Of a stretch of DNA of 60,285 nt, positions 1 through 7,758 are shown in pieces. The DNA comes from a virus. The position numbers and the translations under genes were made by a program. How positions within the stretch are numbered: the first letter of the stretch is position 1; the number at the start of each line of letters is the position of its first letter. The DNA is taken from IMG/VR virus record IMGVR_UViG_3300033049_000023, positions 1 through 60,285 of that record; one strand, written 5' to 3'. A model generated the notes under the pieces. It did no database searches. It was given only the letters and a program-made list of their open reading frames with translations, and was not told the DNA's origin.

Positions 1-231
1 CCTCACGGGATGCTAATGGCCGCACAAATGGCGGCTCATATGTTCTGCACTCTCTATAGATCAACACACTCATGCGGCGATATACAGGTTTACATTCTCG
101 GGAAGGGCTGGACAGTATTGGGATTGCAAAACACATACTGCCGGGCGTACCTACACTCGGGCGGTGACCATGACACCGAAATGAACACCCTCACAAAATT
201 GATCTTGACCGATCTGGAAAGTATGCTCTAA
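1..231 (+). CDS. C-terminal part of the junction-spanning gene
   Basis: The reading frame is open from the first base and ends at TAA 229-231. It repeats the C-terminal 76 codons of the gene at 59912-60277. It is the same gene seen twice because of the terminal repeat, not a second copy. No function is recognisable. Confidence 0.8.
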   Translation, partial: PHGMLMAAQMAAHMFCTLYRSTHSCGDIQVYILGKGWTVLGLQNTYCRAYLHSGGDHDTEMNTLTKLILTDLESML

Positions 232-239
232 ATGAAATG
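1..239. repeat. Direct terminal repeat, left copy
   Basis: Bases 1-239 are identical to 60047-60285. Such an exact end repeat is what an assembler leaves on a circular or circularly permuted phage genome. It could also be a true short direct terminal repeat of the virion DNA. It shows that the contig is complete and that the gene ending at base 231 is the tail end of the gene starting at 59912. Confidence 0.95.
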
Positions 240-573
240 CTTTGTATGCTTCAACGAGTTCCTAGACCTTGCATCGGCGGGCGGCGTGCCGCAAGCGTTT
301 ACCTGTTGCGATGAGTGCCGCCGGGTGATGAAAACATTCGTGGCGGTGATCCCGTGCGAGCCCGCCGACAAAGAACAAACCGCGATGACACTTGAAGAAA
401 TGTCCGAGCGTCGGATTGTTGATATGGGGTACGCGTGGGCAAGCGGTGCCGACATTGCAAAGGTGTTTGGTGGAGGTCCGATTGATGACCCGGTTTACGC
501 TGGCATCCTCAGGAACCGCGTGGCCCTTGTGGACAAATCGAGTTATATCAAACTTACCGGGGGTACAGACTAA
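232..573 (+). CDS. Hypothetical Cys-rich protein
   Basis: The ATG follows the TAA of the preceding gene directly. The 113-residue product begins MKCFVCF and has a second Cys cluster (TCCDEC) near residue 25, a spacing that could hold one zinc ion. The remainder has no recognisable domain. The stop overlaps the next start as TAATG, so it is probably translationally coupled to the next gene. A small zinc-binding regulator is possible but unproven. Confidence 0.7.
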   Translation: MKCFVCFNEFLDLASAGGVPQAFTCCDECRRVMKTFVAVIPCEPADKEQTAMTLEEMSERRIVDMGYAWASGADIAKVFGGGPIDDPVYAGILRNRVALVDKSSYIKLTGGTD

Positions 574-1169
574 TGTGGTTCGAGCAGCACAAACCAGAAC
601 GGTTCGAGGCGGCGAGGGATCGACTGACCGAGGACCGCGCCCGCGTTGATACGCTCATCGAGCAACTTCATATGGAACAGGGCGAGGCCCTTCGGCTTGC
701 GTATGAAGAAATCTTCGCGGTGACCCAGCAATGCGCCGGGCCCGCGCTGGTGTTTCGGATGCGGGACAACTCCGCGTTCATTATGGGTCCCGTACTCGAC
801 ACCCAGATTGCCATTGATACCTTCGAGGTGGCGTTGGACCAGTTCGCACCTCACGCGTTGGCGTTGGGGCAATACTCGGCAACGGTCGGTATTCGCACCA
901 GTGATGAGTATGAAGGAAACGACCCTGAGGATATGGATTTCTTGGCGGAAAAGATGGGGCTCCCCTCGGACTTCCCGTTGTTCACCTCTCGCGTGTGGGT
1001 AAACCTTCGCGGTCAGGTGTGGATTACCCACTTGATCCGCCCGCTTTACGATCCGGGTTGCAAGTTCAAGAGCGTTCGGGTATACACGGAACAAACCGGA
1101 ATCCCTCACGGGATGGAATCTCCCGTAGTTGGTTTTCCTAGCGTCTCGGGCTTGACAATCCTCAAATAA
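573..1169 (+). CDS. Hypothetical protein, 198 aa
   Basis: It starts in a TAATG overlap with the previous gene. The N-terminal 50 residues are highly charged and predicted helical. The rest is mixed alpha/beta with no motif I can name. It ends just before a candidate promoter, which closes the first small cluster. Confidence 0.7.
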   Translation: MWFEQHKPERFEAARDRLTEDRARVDTLIEQLHMEQGEALRLAYEEIFAVTQQCAGPALVFRMRDNSAFIMGPVLDTQIAIDTFEVALDQFAPHALALGQYSATVGIRTSDEYEGNDPEDMDFLAEKMGLPSDFPLFTSRVWVNLRGQVWITHLIRPLYDPGCKFKSVRVYTEQTGIPHGMESPVVGFPSVSGLTILK

Positions 1170-1180
1170 GATGGAATGAT
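1152..1180 (+). promoter_or_regulatory. Candidate sigma-70 promoter for the 1.2-7.7 kb block
   Basis: TTGACA at 1152-1157 and AATGAT at 1175-1180 are separated by 17 bp. The -35 box is perfect and the -10 box is weak. It lies at the end of the upstream gene, about 40 bp before the start at 1223. The next clear transcription boundary is the terminator at 7705. Confidence 0.45.
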
Positions 1181-1222
1181 GTATCAATCGTGTTTTCGGT
1201 TCGGAGAACAGGAGAAAAATAA

Positions 1223-1510
1223 ATGGCTAAGACAAACAAAAAAACCGATAGCATTACCGTTTCCGTAGTGGAGAAGGTTTACAAAGTCCACGGCAAAACT
1301 CTTGCTGCGGCGGTCAAAGAAACCGGGCTCACTCAGGCCGAGGTTGCAGAGCAAGCCGGGTACCGTGGTGCCTCGCGTATCTGCCACCTTTGCCGCGCCG
1401 AGTCCACCGAGGTTGCTGGTAAAAGTCTCGGACCAATCCTTACCGTTCTTCACAACAACGGCGTGACCATCAACGGTTTCGATTGGGTGCTTGCTGGATT
1501 GGCGGAATAA
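1223..1510 (+). CDS. Small HTH-like protein
   Basis: The 95-residue basic product starts with ATG preceded by GGAG at a good distance. Residues about 28-55 (start AAAVKETG, then LTQAEVAEQAGYRGAS) resemble an XRE-type helix-turn-helix with a disrupted turn, so DNA binding is likely. The stop overlaps the next start (TAATG). It is a candidate regulator of the operon it leads. Confidence 0.65.
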   Translation: MAKTNKKTDSITVSVVEKVYKVHGKTLAAAVKETGLTQAEVAEQAGYRGASRICHLCRAESTEVAGKSLGPILTVLHNNGVTINGFDWVLAGLAE

Positions 1511-1749
1511 TGTACCAAATCCTCCAGTGGCACCCAATCTCCGTCGCCGCCTTTTTGGTGGCGTGTCTTTCAACTGTGATGTTCCTCTCGGTCGTGTTTT
1601 ATTTCATGGTAATCGAGAGGACCATCAACGAACTTATCAAGTTGGAAAAGGCGAAGCGTATCAGTGGCTTCCCCTTCCCTCTCAACTCGATTGATTTGAC
1701 TGGACTCACCTGTAAAGGAAACTGCGACTCATGCCAGAACAAAGCGTAA
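1510..1749 (+). CDS. Small single-pass membrane protein
   Basis: The product has 79 residues. Residues about 10-33 form one strongly hydrophobic segment, followed by a charged helix. The C-terminal tail carries CKGNCDSC, a possible metal or disulfide site. The gene overlaps the following ParB-like gene by 19 bp. Its function is unknown. Confidence 0.65.
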   Translation: MYQILQWHPISVAAFLVACLSTVMFLSVVFYFMVIERTINELIKLEKAKRISGFPFPLNSIDLTGLTCKGNCDSCQNKA

Positions 1750-2471
1750 ATCCGTGGGAACTGACGGTTCGCATTGTCCCTATCTCCGACCTCAAAGAGA
1801 TGGAAAACAATGCCCGCACGCATAGCCCGAGATCGATTGAAGCGATCAAGGACTCACTGGAGCGGAACGAACTTCGCAAGCCCGTGGTGGTGGCTTCGGA
1901 TGGGGTGACTGTGATTGCGGGCAATGGCACACTTGTTGCCGCCCGCCAACTCGGGTGGACTCATCTTTCCGTTGCGGACTCGCCGTTTGAGGCCGGGTCG
2001 AAAGAGGCCCGCGCCTACGCGTTGCAGGATAACCGGACTCAGGAACTTTCGATGTTCGACCGGGACATCCTTGAGGATACTTTGCGGGATTTGGATGATG
2101 GGGCTCTCGGGCTCGGGTGGGACACGGACGAACTATCCGCGTTGCTCCCCCCGCCATCACCGAACGCGGGCGCGGCGGCTCACTTCGGGCAACTCTCAGA
2201 AACTACACACACCATCATTCCCGATGGGGGCTCGGAGGGCTCACCGAGTTCCCCCGGGGGTGTTGGTCTCACGACAAACCCGGTGGTGAATCCATCGGAG
2301 GGGTACGCGACTTTGATCTTGACCGGTACCCAAGAGGAGGTCGCCAAGATGCGTGCGAAACTCAACATCCTCAAATCTCAATGGGGACTCGCGCAACTGG
2401 GGGAGACCGCGTTGCGGTTGCTGAACGAATATGATGCAGGGCCCGGGGCTACCGGGTCGGCTAGTGCTTGA
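1731..2471 (+). CDS. ParB-like nuclease-fold domain protein
   Basis: The 246-residue protein has an N-terminal ParB/sulfiredoxin-like fold. Residues about 14-70 contain the IPISDLKEMENNARTHS strand-loop, followed by SLERNELRKPVVV and then VIAGNGTLVAARQLGW. That last stretch corresponds to the ParB GHxRxxAA box, with GNGT in place of the usual charged motif. ALQDNRTQEL follows, as in phage ParB-like proteins next to terminases or modification genes. The C-terminal half is low complexity and Pro/Gly/Ser-rich. Proteins of this type bind or cut nucleic acid, and some are CTP/ATP-dependent switches. A role in plasmid-style partition is unlikely here because no ParA is visible. Confidence 0.8.
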   Translation: MPEQSVNPWELTVRIVPISDLKEMENNARTHSPRSIEAIKDSLERNELRKPVVVASDGVTVIAGNGTLVAARQLGWTHLSVADSPFEAGSKEARAYALQDNRTQELSMFDRDILEDTLRDLDDGALGLGWDTDELSALLPPPSPNAGAAAHFGQLSETTHTIIPDGGSEGSPSSPGGVGLTTNPVVNPSEGYATLILTGTQEEVAKMRAKLNILKSQWGLAQLGETALRLLNEYDAGPGATGSASA

Positions 2472-2485
2472 TGATGGAGAATGCA

Positions 2486-3298
2486 ATGGAAAACTCAACC
2501 GATCTTCTTACTTGGCCCGACGCGTACCACGGCAAACTTTACAGTGACCCGGACCCCCGCTTCCCCTCGGACCTATACGGGTTTGAGAATGTGACCGAGG
2601 AGAGCAACAACAACGGGGAACCTTGCTCCATCCCAACCTTCGAGGCGGACGGCGTAGGCGGTGGCGTGTTCGGCTATGTGCATAGCGGGCGTGCCGTGGT
2701 GAATGGGCGGGTCGTTGTTGAGGGTCAATGGTTCACCACCGATGACGGGGCCTTCATTGCTCTCAAAGACCCGAACACTCGGATGTTCGCGGTACAACGC
2801 CGAGGATGGAAAGGGTGGAACACGGTTGGCGGTCCTATCGAAAACAAAGGTCGGCTCCGCTATATCGATGGATGCACCGACTCACTTCTTGCTTCACCGA
2901 TCCGGAAGGGCGATGCGTGCCTCAACCATCTCCACTTCCCGGGCGAGATTGACCAGACCCAGCACACCCACCCATCATTGCGATGCGGCATTGTCACCCG
3001 GGGCTCGGGTGAGTGCCGGATTCCAAGCGCGGACGGCAACGGGTACACACCCAAAGCCCTTTCGCCGGGGATGATCTTTGTGATTCCAACGGACGGCGTT
3101 CACGCGTTCTCCACCCTCGGCACCGAGGGTATGGATGTGATTCCGTATCACCCCGATTCAGACTTTGGGCCTGAGGATGAGCATCATCCGATGGTGAACC
3201 GCACGCTTGTGGAAGGTGCCAAACTCGACAACACACAAGGCCGTCACGCGGTCGCTGATCTGGAGAACTCAAGCCTTGGAACTCAAACCGGAAACTAA
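2486..3298 (+). CDS. Cupin-domain protein
   Basis: GGAGA at 2476-2480 fits a start at 2486. The alternative ATG at 2471 overlaps the previous stop and would add five residues. The protein is about 270 residues. Its C-terminal half holds a cupin: QTQHTHPS gives the metal-ligand HxH of motif 1, and GMIFVIPTDGVHAF gives the G-x5-P-x-G-x2-H of motif 2. The N-terminal half repeats a beta-rich pattern and may be a degenerate second cupin. Cupins bind metal and act as isomerases, dioxygenases, lyases or sugar-binding proteins. The gene lies in a block of enzyme-like genes, so a catalytic step in the same pathway is plausible. The substrate cannot be read from the sequence. Confidence 0.75.
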   Translation: MENSTDLLTWPDAYHGKLYSDPDPRFPSDLYGFENVTEESNNNGEPCSIPTFEADGVGGGVFGYVHSGRAVVNGRVVVEGQWFTTDDGAFIALKDPNTRMFAVQRRGWKGWNTVGGPIENKGRLRYIDGCTDSLLASPIRKGDACLNHLHFPGEIDQTQHTHPSLRCGIVTRGSGECRIPSADGNGYTPKALSPGMIFVIPTDGVHAFSTLGTEGMDVIPYHPDSDFGPEDEHHPMVNRTLVEGAKLDNTQGRHAVADLENSSLGTQTGN

Positions 3299-3698
3299 AT
3301 ACCTCGTTGAGATTACTTCCTCACTCGGCGCAAGCATCAATGTTTGTATGCCGGGGCGGGAAGTTACAGCCCTATTGGAAACAAGGTTGAACTCCCCCAA
3401 CTCGGGTGTCTACCAACTCAGCGGCGAAGCACTTGTAGCCGACCAAGAGGGCAACGCGGCGTTTGAGCCGAGGTACTTCTGTGTCACGGTAGACAAAATC
3501 TTTTCGGTTGCGGTCGCCGAACTTCCCGTTCAGGTGGCGACTACCCCGGCGATGGCTCAACCGGCGGCAACTGCGGACGCGACCGGGGCTCACTCGTTTG
3601 TGTGGAACGGGAAAGAGGATGTGTGCCGCAAGTGCGGCCTTACGCTCACGAAAGAGCAACGCACGGCGTGCGCTTTCAATACCGAATGCGAGGGATAA
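3276..3698 (+). CDS. Hypothetical protein with C-terminal zinc-ribbon-like Cys cluster
   Basis: No ATG fits the start of the conserved part. TTG at 3276, preceded by GGAGAA at 3262-3267, is the best start and gives about 140 residues overlapping the cupin gene end. The N-terminal 85 residues are beta-rich. A Pro/Ala linker follows, then CRKCG and two more Cys residues that could bind zinc. Its place between the cupin and the adenylation enzyme suggests an accessory or substrate-binding role. Confidence 0.6.
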   Translation: MELKPETKYLVEITSSLGASINVCMPGREVTALLETRLNSPNSGVYQLSGEALVADQEGNAAFEPRYFCVTVDKIFSVAVAELPVQVATTPAMAQPAATADATGAHSFVWNGKEDVCRKCGLTLTKEQRTACAFNTECEG

Positions 3699-3699
3699 A

Positions 3700-5562
3700 A
3701 TGCGGACTGAAATCTTTGCGGACTCAAAGCGGATGGTGGAAACCATCACCAAATCATTCTTGCAGCGCACCCAACTCTCATTGGTGGGTCCCTCGGCTAT
3801 CTCGATCTATGAGGACGCGATGCGGCTTGCCCCGCCTACGAACTGGGGAGTGGCGGCGTTCTCCTCGGGATCAACCGGTAGACCAAAGCCGATCTTCCAT
3901 ACTTGGGACTGTATCGAAATCAACTCGGCGTGGGTCGGTGTGCAAATCGGGTTTACCAATCACAAGCACATTCACGCGACGATGCTTTCACCGATCCATT
4001 GCAACGCGGCGTTCCTCTCGGTCGTCGGTACCACGATGTTTGGTATCAAACTTCGGTTGCGGGGTAGGACACAATCGATTCAAGATTTTATGTGCATGAT
4101 CGGGGATGCAACATCGTTGTCCCTCTCGCCGATGAATCTCCGAGAAATGATCCGGCACCGGGTGGAACTTCCCGAGTCATTGAAAACCATCGTGTGCGCC
4201 TCGGCCCCGCTCACGCAAGAACTTTGCAAACGGGCGGCACTTCTCTGGGGTCACCGAGCATCGATCATCCGGCAGGGGTACGGGCTTACCGAGTTGGTCA
4301 ACTTCTCATTCCTCATGCCGGACCTCTCTGAAAAGCACTCTGAATGGTTCCGGCTCTACTGTGAGAATGAAACCCCGCCGGTGGGTAAAGCCCTCGGGGA
4401 TACTGAAATCAAGTTTGACACCGATGGAAGTATCTCACTCAAATCCCTCGCGTGTGGTGTCCCTGAGTGGCACAAGACGGGCGATGTGGGATGGGTGGAC
4501 GATGACGGCTATTTGGTATTGACGGGCCGCAAACAGGACACCATCAACCGTGGTGGGGTGAGTGTGTTCCCGGGGGCTCTGGAGAAGCACTTCCCAGACG
4601 CGACCGCGTTCGCCGTGCATTCTGATGTACTGGGCGAGGATTTCGGTGTGTACACCTCAGGCAATACCCCTACTTGTGATTCGCAGTTCTGCGCGGCCAT
4701 CACCGAGCCCCTTCCCACTACGGTAACCGGTAAGCCGATGCGGTCGCGGATGCGGGATTTGCTCCCCGCCGTTCCTGAGATTGATTACGACCGGATGCTT
4801 GCTTCGCTCCAGCATGAATCCAGCCGTGCGGCGGGGTTCGATCAAAACTTGATCCGAAACAAAACCCCGCGTGTGGCGTATGCCCTTACTCAGTTGACCC
4901 GCGTTCCGGTGTTGGCACCCAAATATGGATTCTCAGGTTATCACGCGGTACGCCGTGCGGCGGAATGGATCATGGACAACATCCACGACCTCCCCGCCCA
5001 GTACCCGAAAGATATTTGGGAAGCGTTGATGTGCGAAGAACCGATGGGAATCTATGGCGAGTTCATGGCCCGGTTCATCGCCACCCGACCATCGAACCGA
5101 ATCTTGGAGTTCGGTGCGGGGATGGGCAACACCACCCGCAAGGTTCTGGAGAACTTCGGCGGTGAGCATTACAGCGCAACCGACCTCCTCTCACGAAGTA
5201 ATCCGTGGGATATTTCAGTGGGCCCGTTCGGCTCGGGCGACTTCGATGTTTGCTTCGGCACCAATGTACTCCATGCGGTGCCCGAAACGAAACGGCTTGA
5301 CGCGGTAAAGAATCTCATTGCATCGGTGCGCCCCGGCGGCGTGGTTGCGATCTCTGAGGGTTCGCCGACCATCGACGGGGAGCCGTGGCCGATGAACGGG
5401 CTGTTCCCTATCGATGGATGGTGGGATGTTGGCGGGTTTGAGTCCCGGGATTACTGGGTCGCGTTGTTTGAGACGGCGGGGCTGAAACAGATTTGCACCA
5501 TGCGGCTCGGCTCACAACGACACGACCACGGCGGTCTTGTGTGGGGGTCGCGTGATGGGTGA
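3700..5562 (+). CDS. Adenylate-forming (ANL) enzyme fused to a SAM methyltransferase
   Basis: The start ATG is one base after the previous stop, giving 620 residues. Residues about 54-63 (FSSGSTGRPK) are the phosphate-binding A3 motif of the ANL superfamily. GYGLTE at 193-198 is A5, KTGDVGW near 259-265 is A7, GRKQDTINRGG at 276-286 is A8, and TVTGKPMR at 341-348 carries the A10 lysine. The usual first 100 or more residues of the adenylation fold are missing. From about residue 400 a class I methyltransferase follows, with LEFGAGMGNT at 469-478 as motif I and DVCFGTNVLHAV near 515-526, the style seen in polyketide and peptide synthetase methyltransferases. The enzyme should activate a carboxylic acid as its AMP ester and methylate it or its product. 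No carrier-protein domain is visible. An adenylation-methyltransferase fusion is not a standard phage gene. Confidence 0.85.
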   Translation: MRTEIFADSKRMVETITKSFLQRTQLSLVGPSAISIYEDAMRLAPPTNWGVAAFSSGSTGRPKPIFHTWDCIEINSAWVGVQIGFTNHKHIHATMLSPIHCNAAFLSVVGTTMFGIKLRLRGRTQSIQDFMCMIGDATSLSLSPMNLREMIRHRVELPESLKTIVCASAPLTQELCKRAALLWGHRASIIRQGYGLTELVNFSFLMPDLSEKHSEWFRLYCENETPPVGKALGDTEIKFDTDGSISLKSLACGVPEWHKTGDVGWVDDDGYLVLTGRKQDTINRGGVSVFPGALEKHFPDATAFAVHSDVLGEDFGVYTSGNTPTCDSQFCAAITEPLPTTVTGKPMRSRMRDLLPAVPEIDYDRMLASLQHESSRAAGFDQNLIRNKTPRVAYALTQLTRVPVLAPKYGFSGYHAVRRAAEWIMDNIHDLPAQYPKDIWEALMCEEPMGIYGEFMARFIATRPSNRILEFGAGMGNTTRKVLENFGGEHYSATDLLSRSNPWDISVGPFGSGDFDVCFGTNVLHAVPETKRLDAVKNLIASVRPGGVVAISEGSPTIDGEPWPMNGLFPIDGWWDVGGFESRDYWVALFETAGLKQICTMRLGSQRHDHGGLVWGSRDG

Positions 5563-5908
5563 TCTATATCAAGCGAAGAAATCTTCCGAAATCCAAATCG
5601 ACGCGGATCAGGTTTATGATTTTCACTATGAGTATGACCCAAACCCGGAGCATACAACGGCGGCGAAGTTTCTCCCTTCTGATTCGGTCTCGGGCATTTA
5701 CCTTCTATCGCTCATCAACCGATGGCTTGTGGAGTCCGAGGAGTTCAAGTTCCGTTGCGGCACGAATCTAAATGTGAAGTTCCTCAGACCGATCTTGATC
5801 CACGAAAAGTTGTCCCTCACTGGATACCAACTCGGGGGTAAGATTGATGTAGTGGTGTACGGGCCCGATGGCGTGCAGCGGATGAAGTATCAACTGGAGA
5901 CGGTGTAA
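5555..5908 (+). CDS. Hotdog-fold (thioesterase/dehydratase-like) protein
   Basis: The 117-residue product starts inside the end of the adenylation gene (8-bp overlap). An N-terminal segment (FLPSDSVSGIYLLSLINRWL) is a likely central hot-dog helix. NVKFLRPILIHEKLSLTGY matches the strand-turn of MaoC/FabZ/thioesterase-like hotdog proteins, where RP(V/I) is followed by a turn and an alternating strand. Hotdog enzymes act on acyl thioesters, which fits next to an acyl-activating enzyme. A clear catalytic Asp/His pair is not obvious, so the reaction type is open. The stop overlaps the next gene's ancestral ATG (TAATG at 5906-5910). Confidence 0.6.
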   Translation: MGDLYQAKKSSEIQIDADQVYDFHYEYDPNPEHTTAAKFLPSDSVSGIYLLSLINRWLVESEEFKFRCGTNLNVKFLRPILIHEKLSLTGYQLGGKIDVVVYGPDGVQRMKYQLETV

Positions 5909-5991
5909 TGGCGAAACGATCAATCTAGGGCGAGCGACAAAACCTTGAAACCTCGGTTTACGAGGAGGCGAAGCGGCGGATTGGGTATTGC
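5908..5991 (+). other. Ancestral N-terminus of the IbrA-like gene interrupted by an amber codon
   Basis: ATG 5908 is in frame with the gene below and overlaps the previous stop as in the rest of the operon. Six codons (MAKRSI) are followed by TAG at 5926-5928. The frame then continues (GERQNLETSVYEEAKRRIGY) straight into the PP-loop domain. The VYEEAKRRI helix is where IbrA-type proteins normally have one, so this stretch looks coding. The amber is a recent mutation, a sequencing error, or a readthrough site. Confidence 0.6.
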
Positions 5992-7137
5992 ATGGATTCG
6001 TCCGATACCATCGTCGTCGGATTTTCCGGCGGCAAGGATTCGACGGCTCTTCTCAATGTGACTCTTGATGTTGCCGAGGAGCGGAACTACGGCCCGGTGA
6101 AGGCAATCTTTTTCGATGAAGAATGTATGCACCCGGAAACGATTGAATATGTTCAGCGGGTTCGGGAGGACCCGCGCGTGGACCTCACTTGGTCATGTAT
6201 CCCGATCAAGAGCCGCAACGCATCGTCCCGGCTCCATCCGTACTATCTGACCTTTGATCCAGACCCCGCCATCGTGCCGCTCTGGGCCCGTCAACCGCCC
6301 GAGGGGGCGTTCACCTCCGAAACCCACCCGACTGTCCCCCAACTCACCCCAATGGACCAGATGGGGCACCTGTTCCCCGTGAGCGAATGCGGCTCGGTGT
6401 GTCATATGCTCGGGCGCAGGTGTCAGGAATCGGTCACCCGGTGGCGGATGATCTCCAACCGGGGCGGCAAGGACGCGTTCATCAGTAAATCACATATGTC
6501 CCGGTGGAAGCACATTCGCGTTGCCGATCCGATTTACGATTGGCGGACTCAGGATGTTTGGGTTGCCCCGCACCTCTACGGGTGGGACTACAACCGGACC
6601 TATGACATTTACGCCCGGATGGGTGTGCCGCTTCATGCTCAACGGGTGGCCCCGGCGTATGCCGAGGAGTCGAAGTTGCTTTGGGCTTACGCGATTGGCT
6701 GGCCCGATCTCTGGGACAAAATCCAAATGCGGGTTCCCGGCGCGGCGTGCTTTGCCCGGTACAACAAAACCAAACTCTACCGGGGCGGGCTGGCGGGAAG
6801 TTGCGAGCCGTCCGAGGGTGAGTCGTGGCAAGATTATGTCCAACGGCTCCTCATGCTCTGGGGACCGGACACCCGGAAACAGGTGGCGGCAAACATCGTG
6901 CAACTCATCAACCGGCACGACCGGCGGTGTATGCAAGAGCAAGGGTTCGTCGATGGGATTCCAGAAATGGAACGGCACATTCTCTCGGGGGTGTCGTGGA
7001 AGATTCTTGCAAAGGTCGCGTTCCAAGGGATGCTCAAAGGGCGGACACTGAGCCAACTTATGCAGTACCGAGGGAAGATTGAAAAAGTAGAAATCACCAC
7101 CAACGAAAGTGAGGGCTCCGATGCCAACGGCGAGTAA
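5992..7137 (+). CDS. PAPS-reductase-family (IbrA-like) PP-loop protein
   Basis: The first ATG after the upstream amber gives 381 residues. SGGKDST at residues 12-18 is the PP-loop that binds ATP in the adenine nucleotide alpha-hydrolase fold. FFDEECMHP and later WRTQDVW are typical of the phosphoadenosine-phosphosulfate reductase family. Overall length and order fit IbrA (DUF3440-type) rather than true CysH, whose C-terminal Cys motif is absent. Family members activate substrates by adenylation, and some (DndC) work in sulfur modification of DNA. It overlaps a ParB/IbrB-like gene, which reproduces the known ibrA-ibrB arrangement. No strong ribosome-binding site precedes 5992, which supports an original start at 5908. 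Confidence 0.8.
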   Translation: MDSSDTIVVGFSGGKDSTALLNVTLDVAEERNYGPVKAIFFDEECMHPETIEYVQRVREDPRVDLTWSCIPIKSRNASSRLHPYYLTFDPDPAIVPLWARQPPEGAFTSETHPTVPQLTPMDQMGHLFPVSECGSVCHMLGRRCQESVTRWRMISNRGGKDAFISKSHMSRWKHIRVADPIYDWRTQDVWVAPHLYGWDYNRTYDIYARMGVPLHAQRVAPAYAEESKLLWAYAIGWPDLWDKIQMRVPGAACFARYNKTKLYRGGLAGSCEPSEGESWQDYVQRLLMLWGPDTRKQVAANIVQLINRHDRRCMQEQGFVDGIPEMERHILSGVSWKILAKVAFQGMLKGRTLSQLMQYRGKIEKVEITTNESEGSDANGE

Positions 7138-7678
7138 GTTTATGGGTACCGAGGCCCAACCAATCTCGATTGTAAAGTGGGTTGATCGCGGTGACCTCAT
7201 CGCAAACGATTACAACCCAAACCATATGGCACCGATGGAATCGAAACTCCTCAAAGTTTCGCTCCTCGAAAACGGTTGGACCCAACCGATTGTCGTGATG
7301 AATGATTGGCGGACGATCATCGACGGATTCCATCGGTGGAACTTGTCGGAGGATACTGAAATCTTTGCGATGACCGGCGGGCTTGTGCCCGTGGTGATGG
7401 CGGACATTTCCGAGGCGCAGCGAATCGCGGCAACGGTCCGGCACAACCGAGCGCGTGGGCAACACGCAATCGATCCGATGGGTGACATCACCCACAAACT
7501 TCGGGCGGTCGGCATGACCGACGACGAAATCAAAACGAATCTTGGGATGCAAGCGGAAGAAGTGATCCGCCTTGCCGAAGTTCGGGGCTCACCTCAGCGG
7601 GTCACCGACGACGAACAGCAGGAACTTGGGGCCGCTTGGAACCCCGGCGAGTACAATCCGCACGCGCCCGGCGAATAA
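7121..7678 (+). CDS. ParB/IbrB-like protein
   Basis: The chosen ATG has GAGGG six bases upstream and overlaps the previous gene by 17 bp. An alternative ATG lies at 7142. The 185-residue protein contains ANDYNPNHMAP, LLKVSLLENGWTQPIVV and TIIDGFHRW, the pattern of ParB-like domains of the IbrB type that accompany IbrA. The C-terminal half has a helical segment (MTDDEIKTNLGMQAEEVIRL) that may be a helix-turn-helix. IbrA/IbrB were described as a pair needed for expression of other genes in E. coli prophages. Their biochemical action is not settled. The operon ends at the terminator just downstream. Confidence 0.8.
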   Translation: MPTASKFMGTEAQPISIVKWVDRGDLIANDYNPNHMAPMESKLLKVSLLENGWTQPIVVMNDWRTIIDGFHRWNLSEDTEIFAMTGGLVPVVMADISEAQRIAATVRHNRARGQHAIDPMGDITHKLRAVGMTDDEIKTNLGMQAEEVIRLAEVRGSPQRVTDDEQQELGAAWNPGEYNPHAPGE

Positions 7679-7704
7679 ATCTCAATCTAAATACAGCCCT
7701 CACG

Positions 7705-7736
7705 ACCCGCAAGCATCGATCTTGCGGGTTTTTTTT
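7705..7736 (+). terminator. Rho-independent terminator
   Basis: ACCCGCAAG and CTTGCGGGT form a perfect 9-bp stem around a 7-base loop, followed by eight T. It closes the 1.2-7.7 kb block before the next promoter. Confidence 0.9.
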
Positions 7737-7758
7737 GTAAATAGGTCCTGTTTATTGA

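Noticed and set aside
5926-5928. Genome-wide TAG reassignment
   Set aside because: Many genes end naturally in TAG (for example at 10887, 11242, 19945, 48601 and 59873), and reading through these would run into neighbouring genes.
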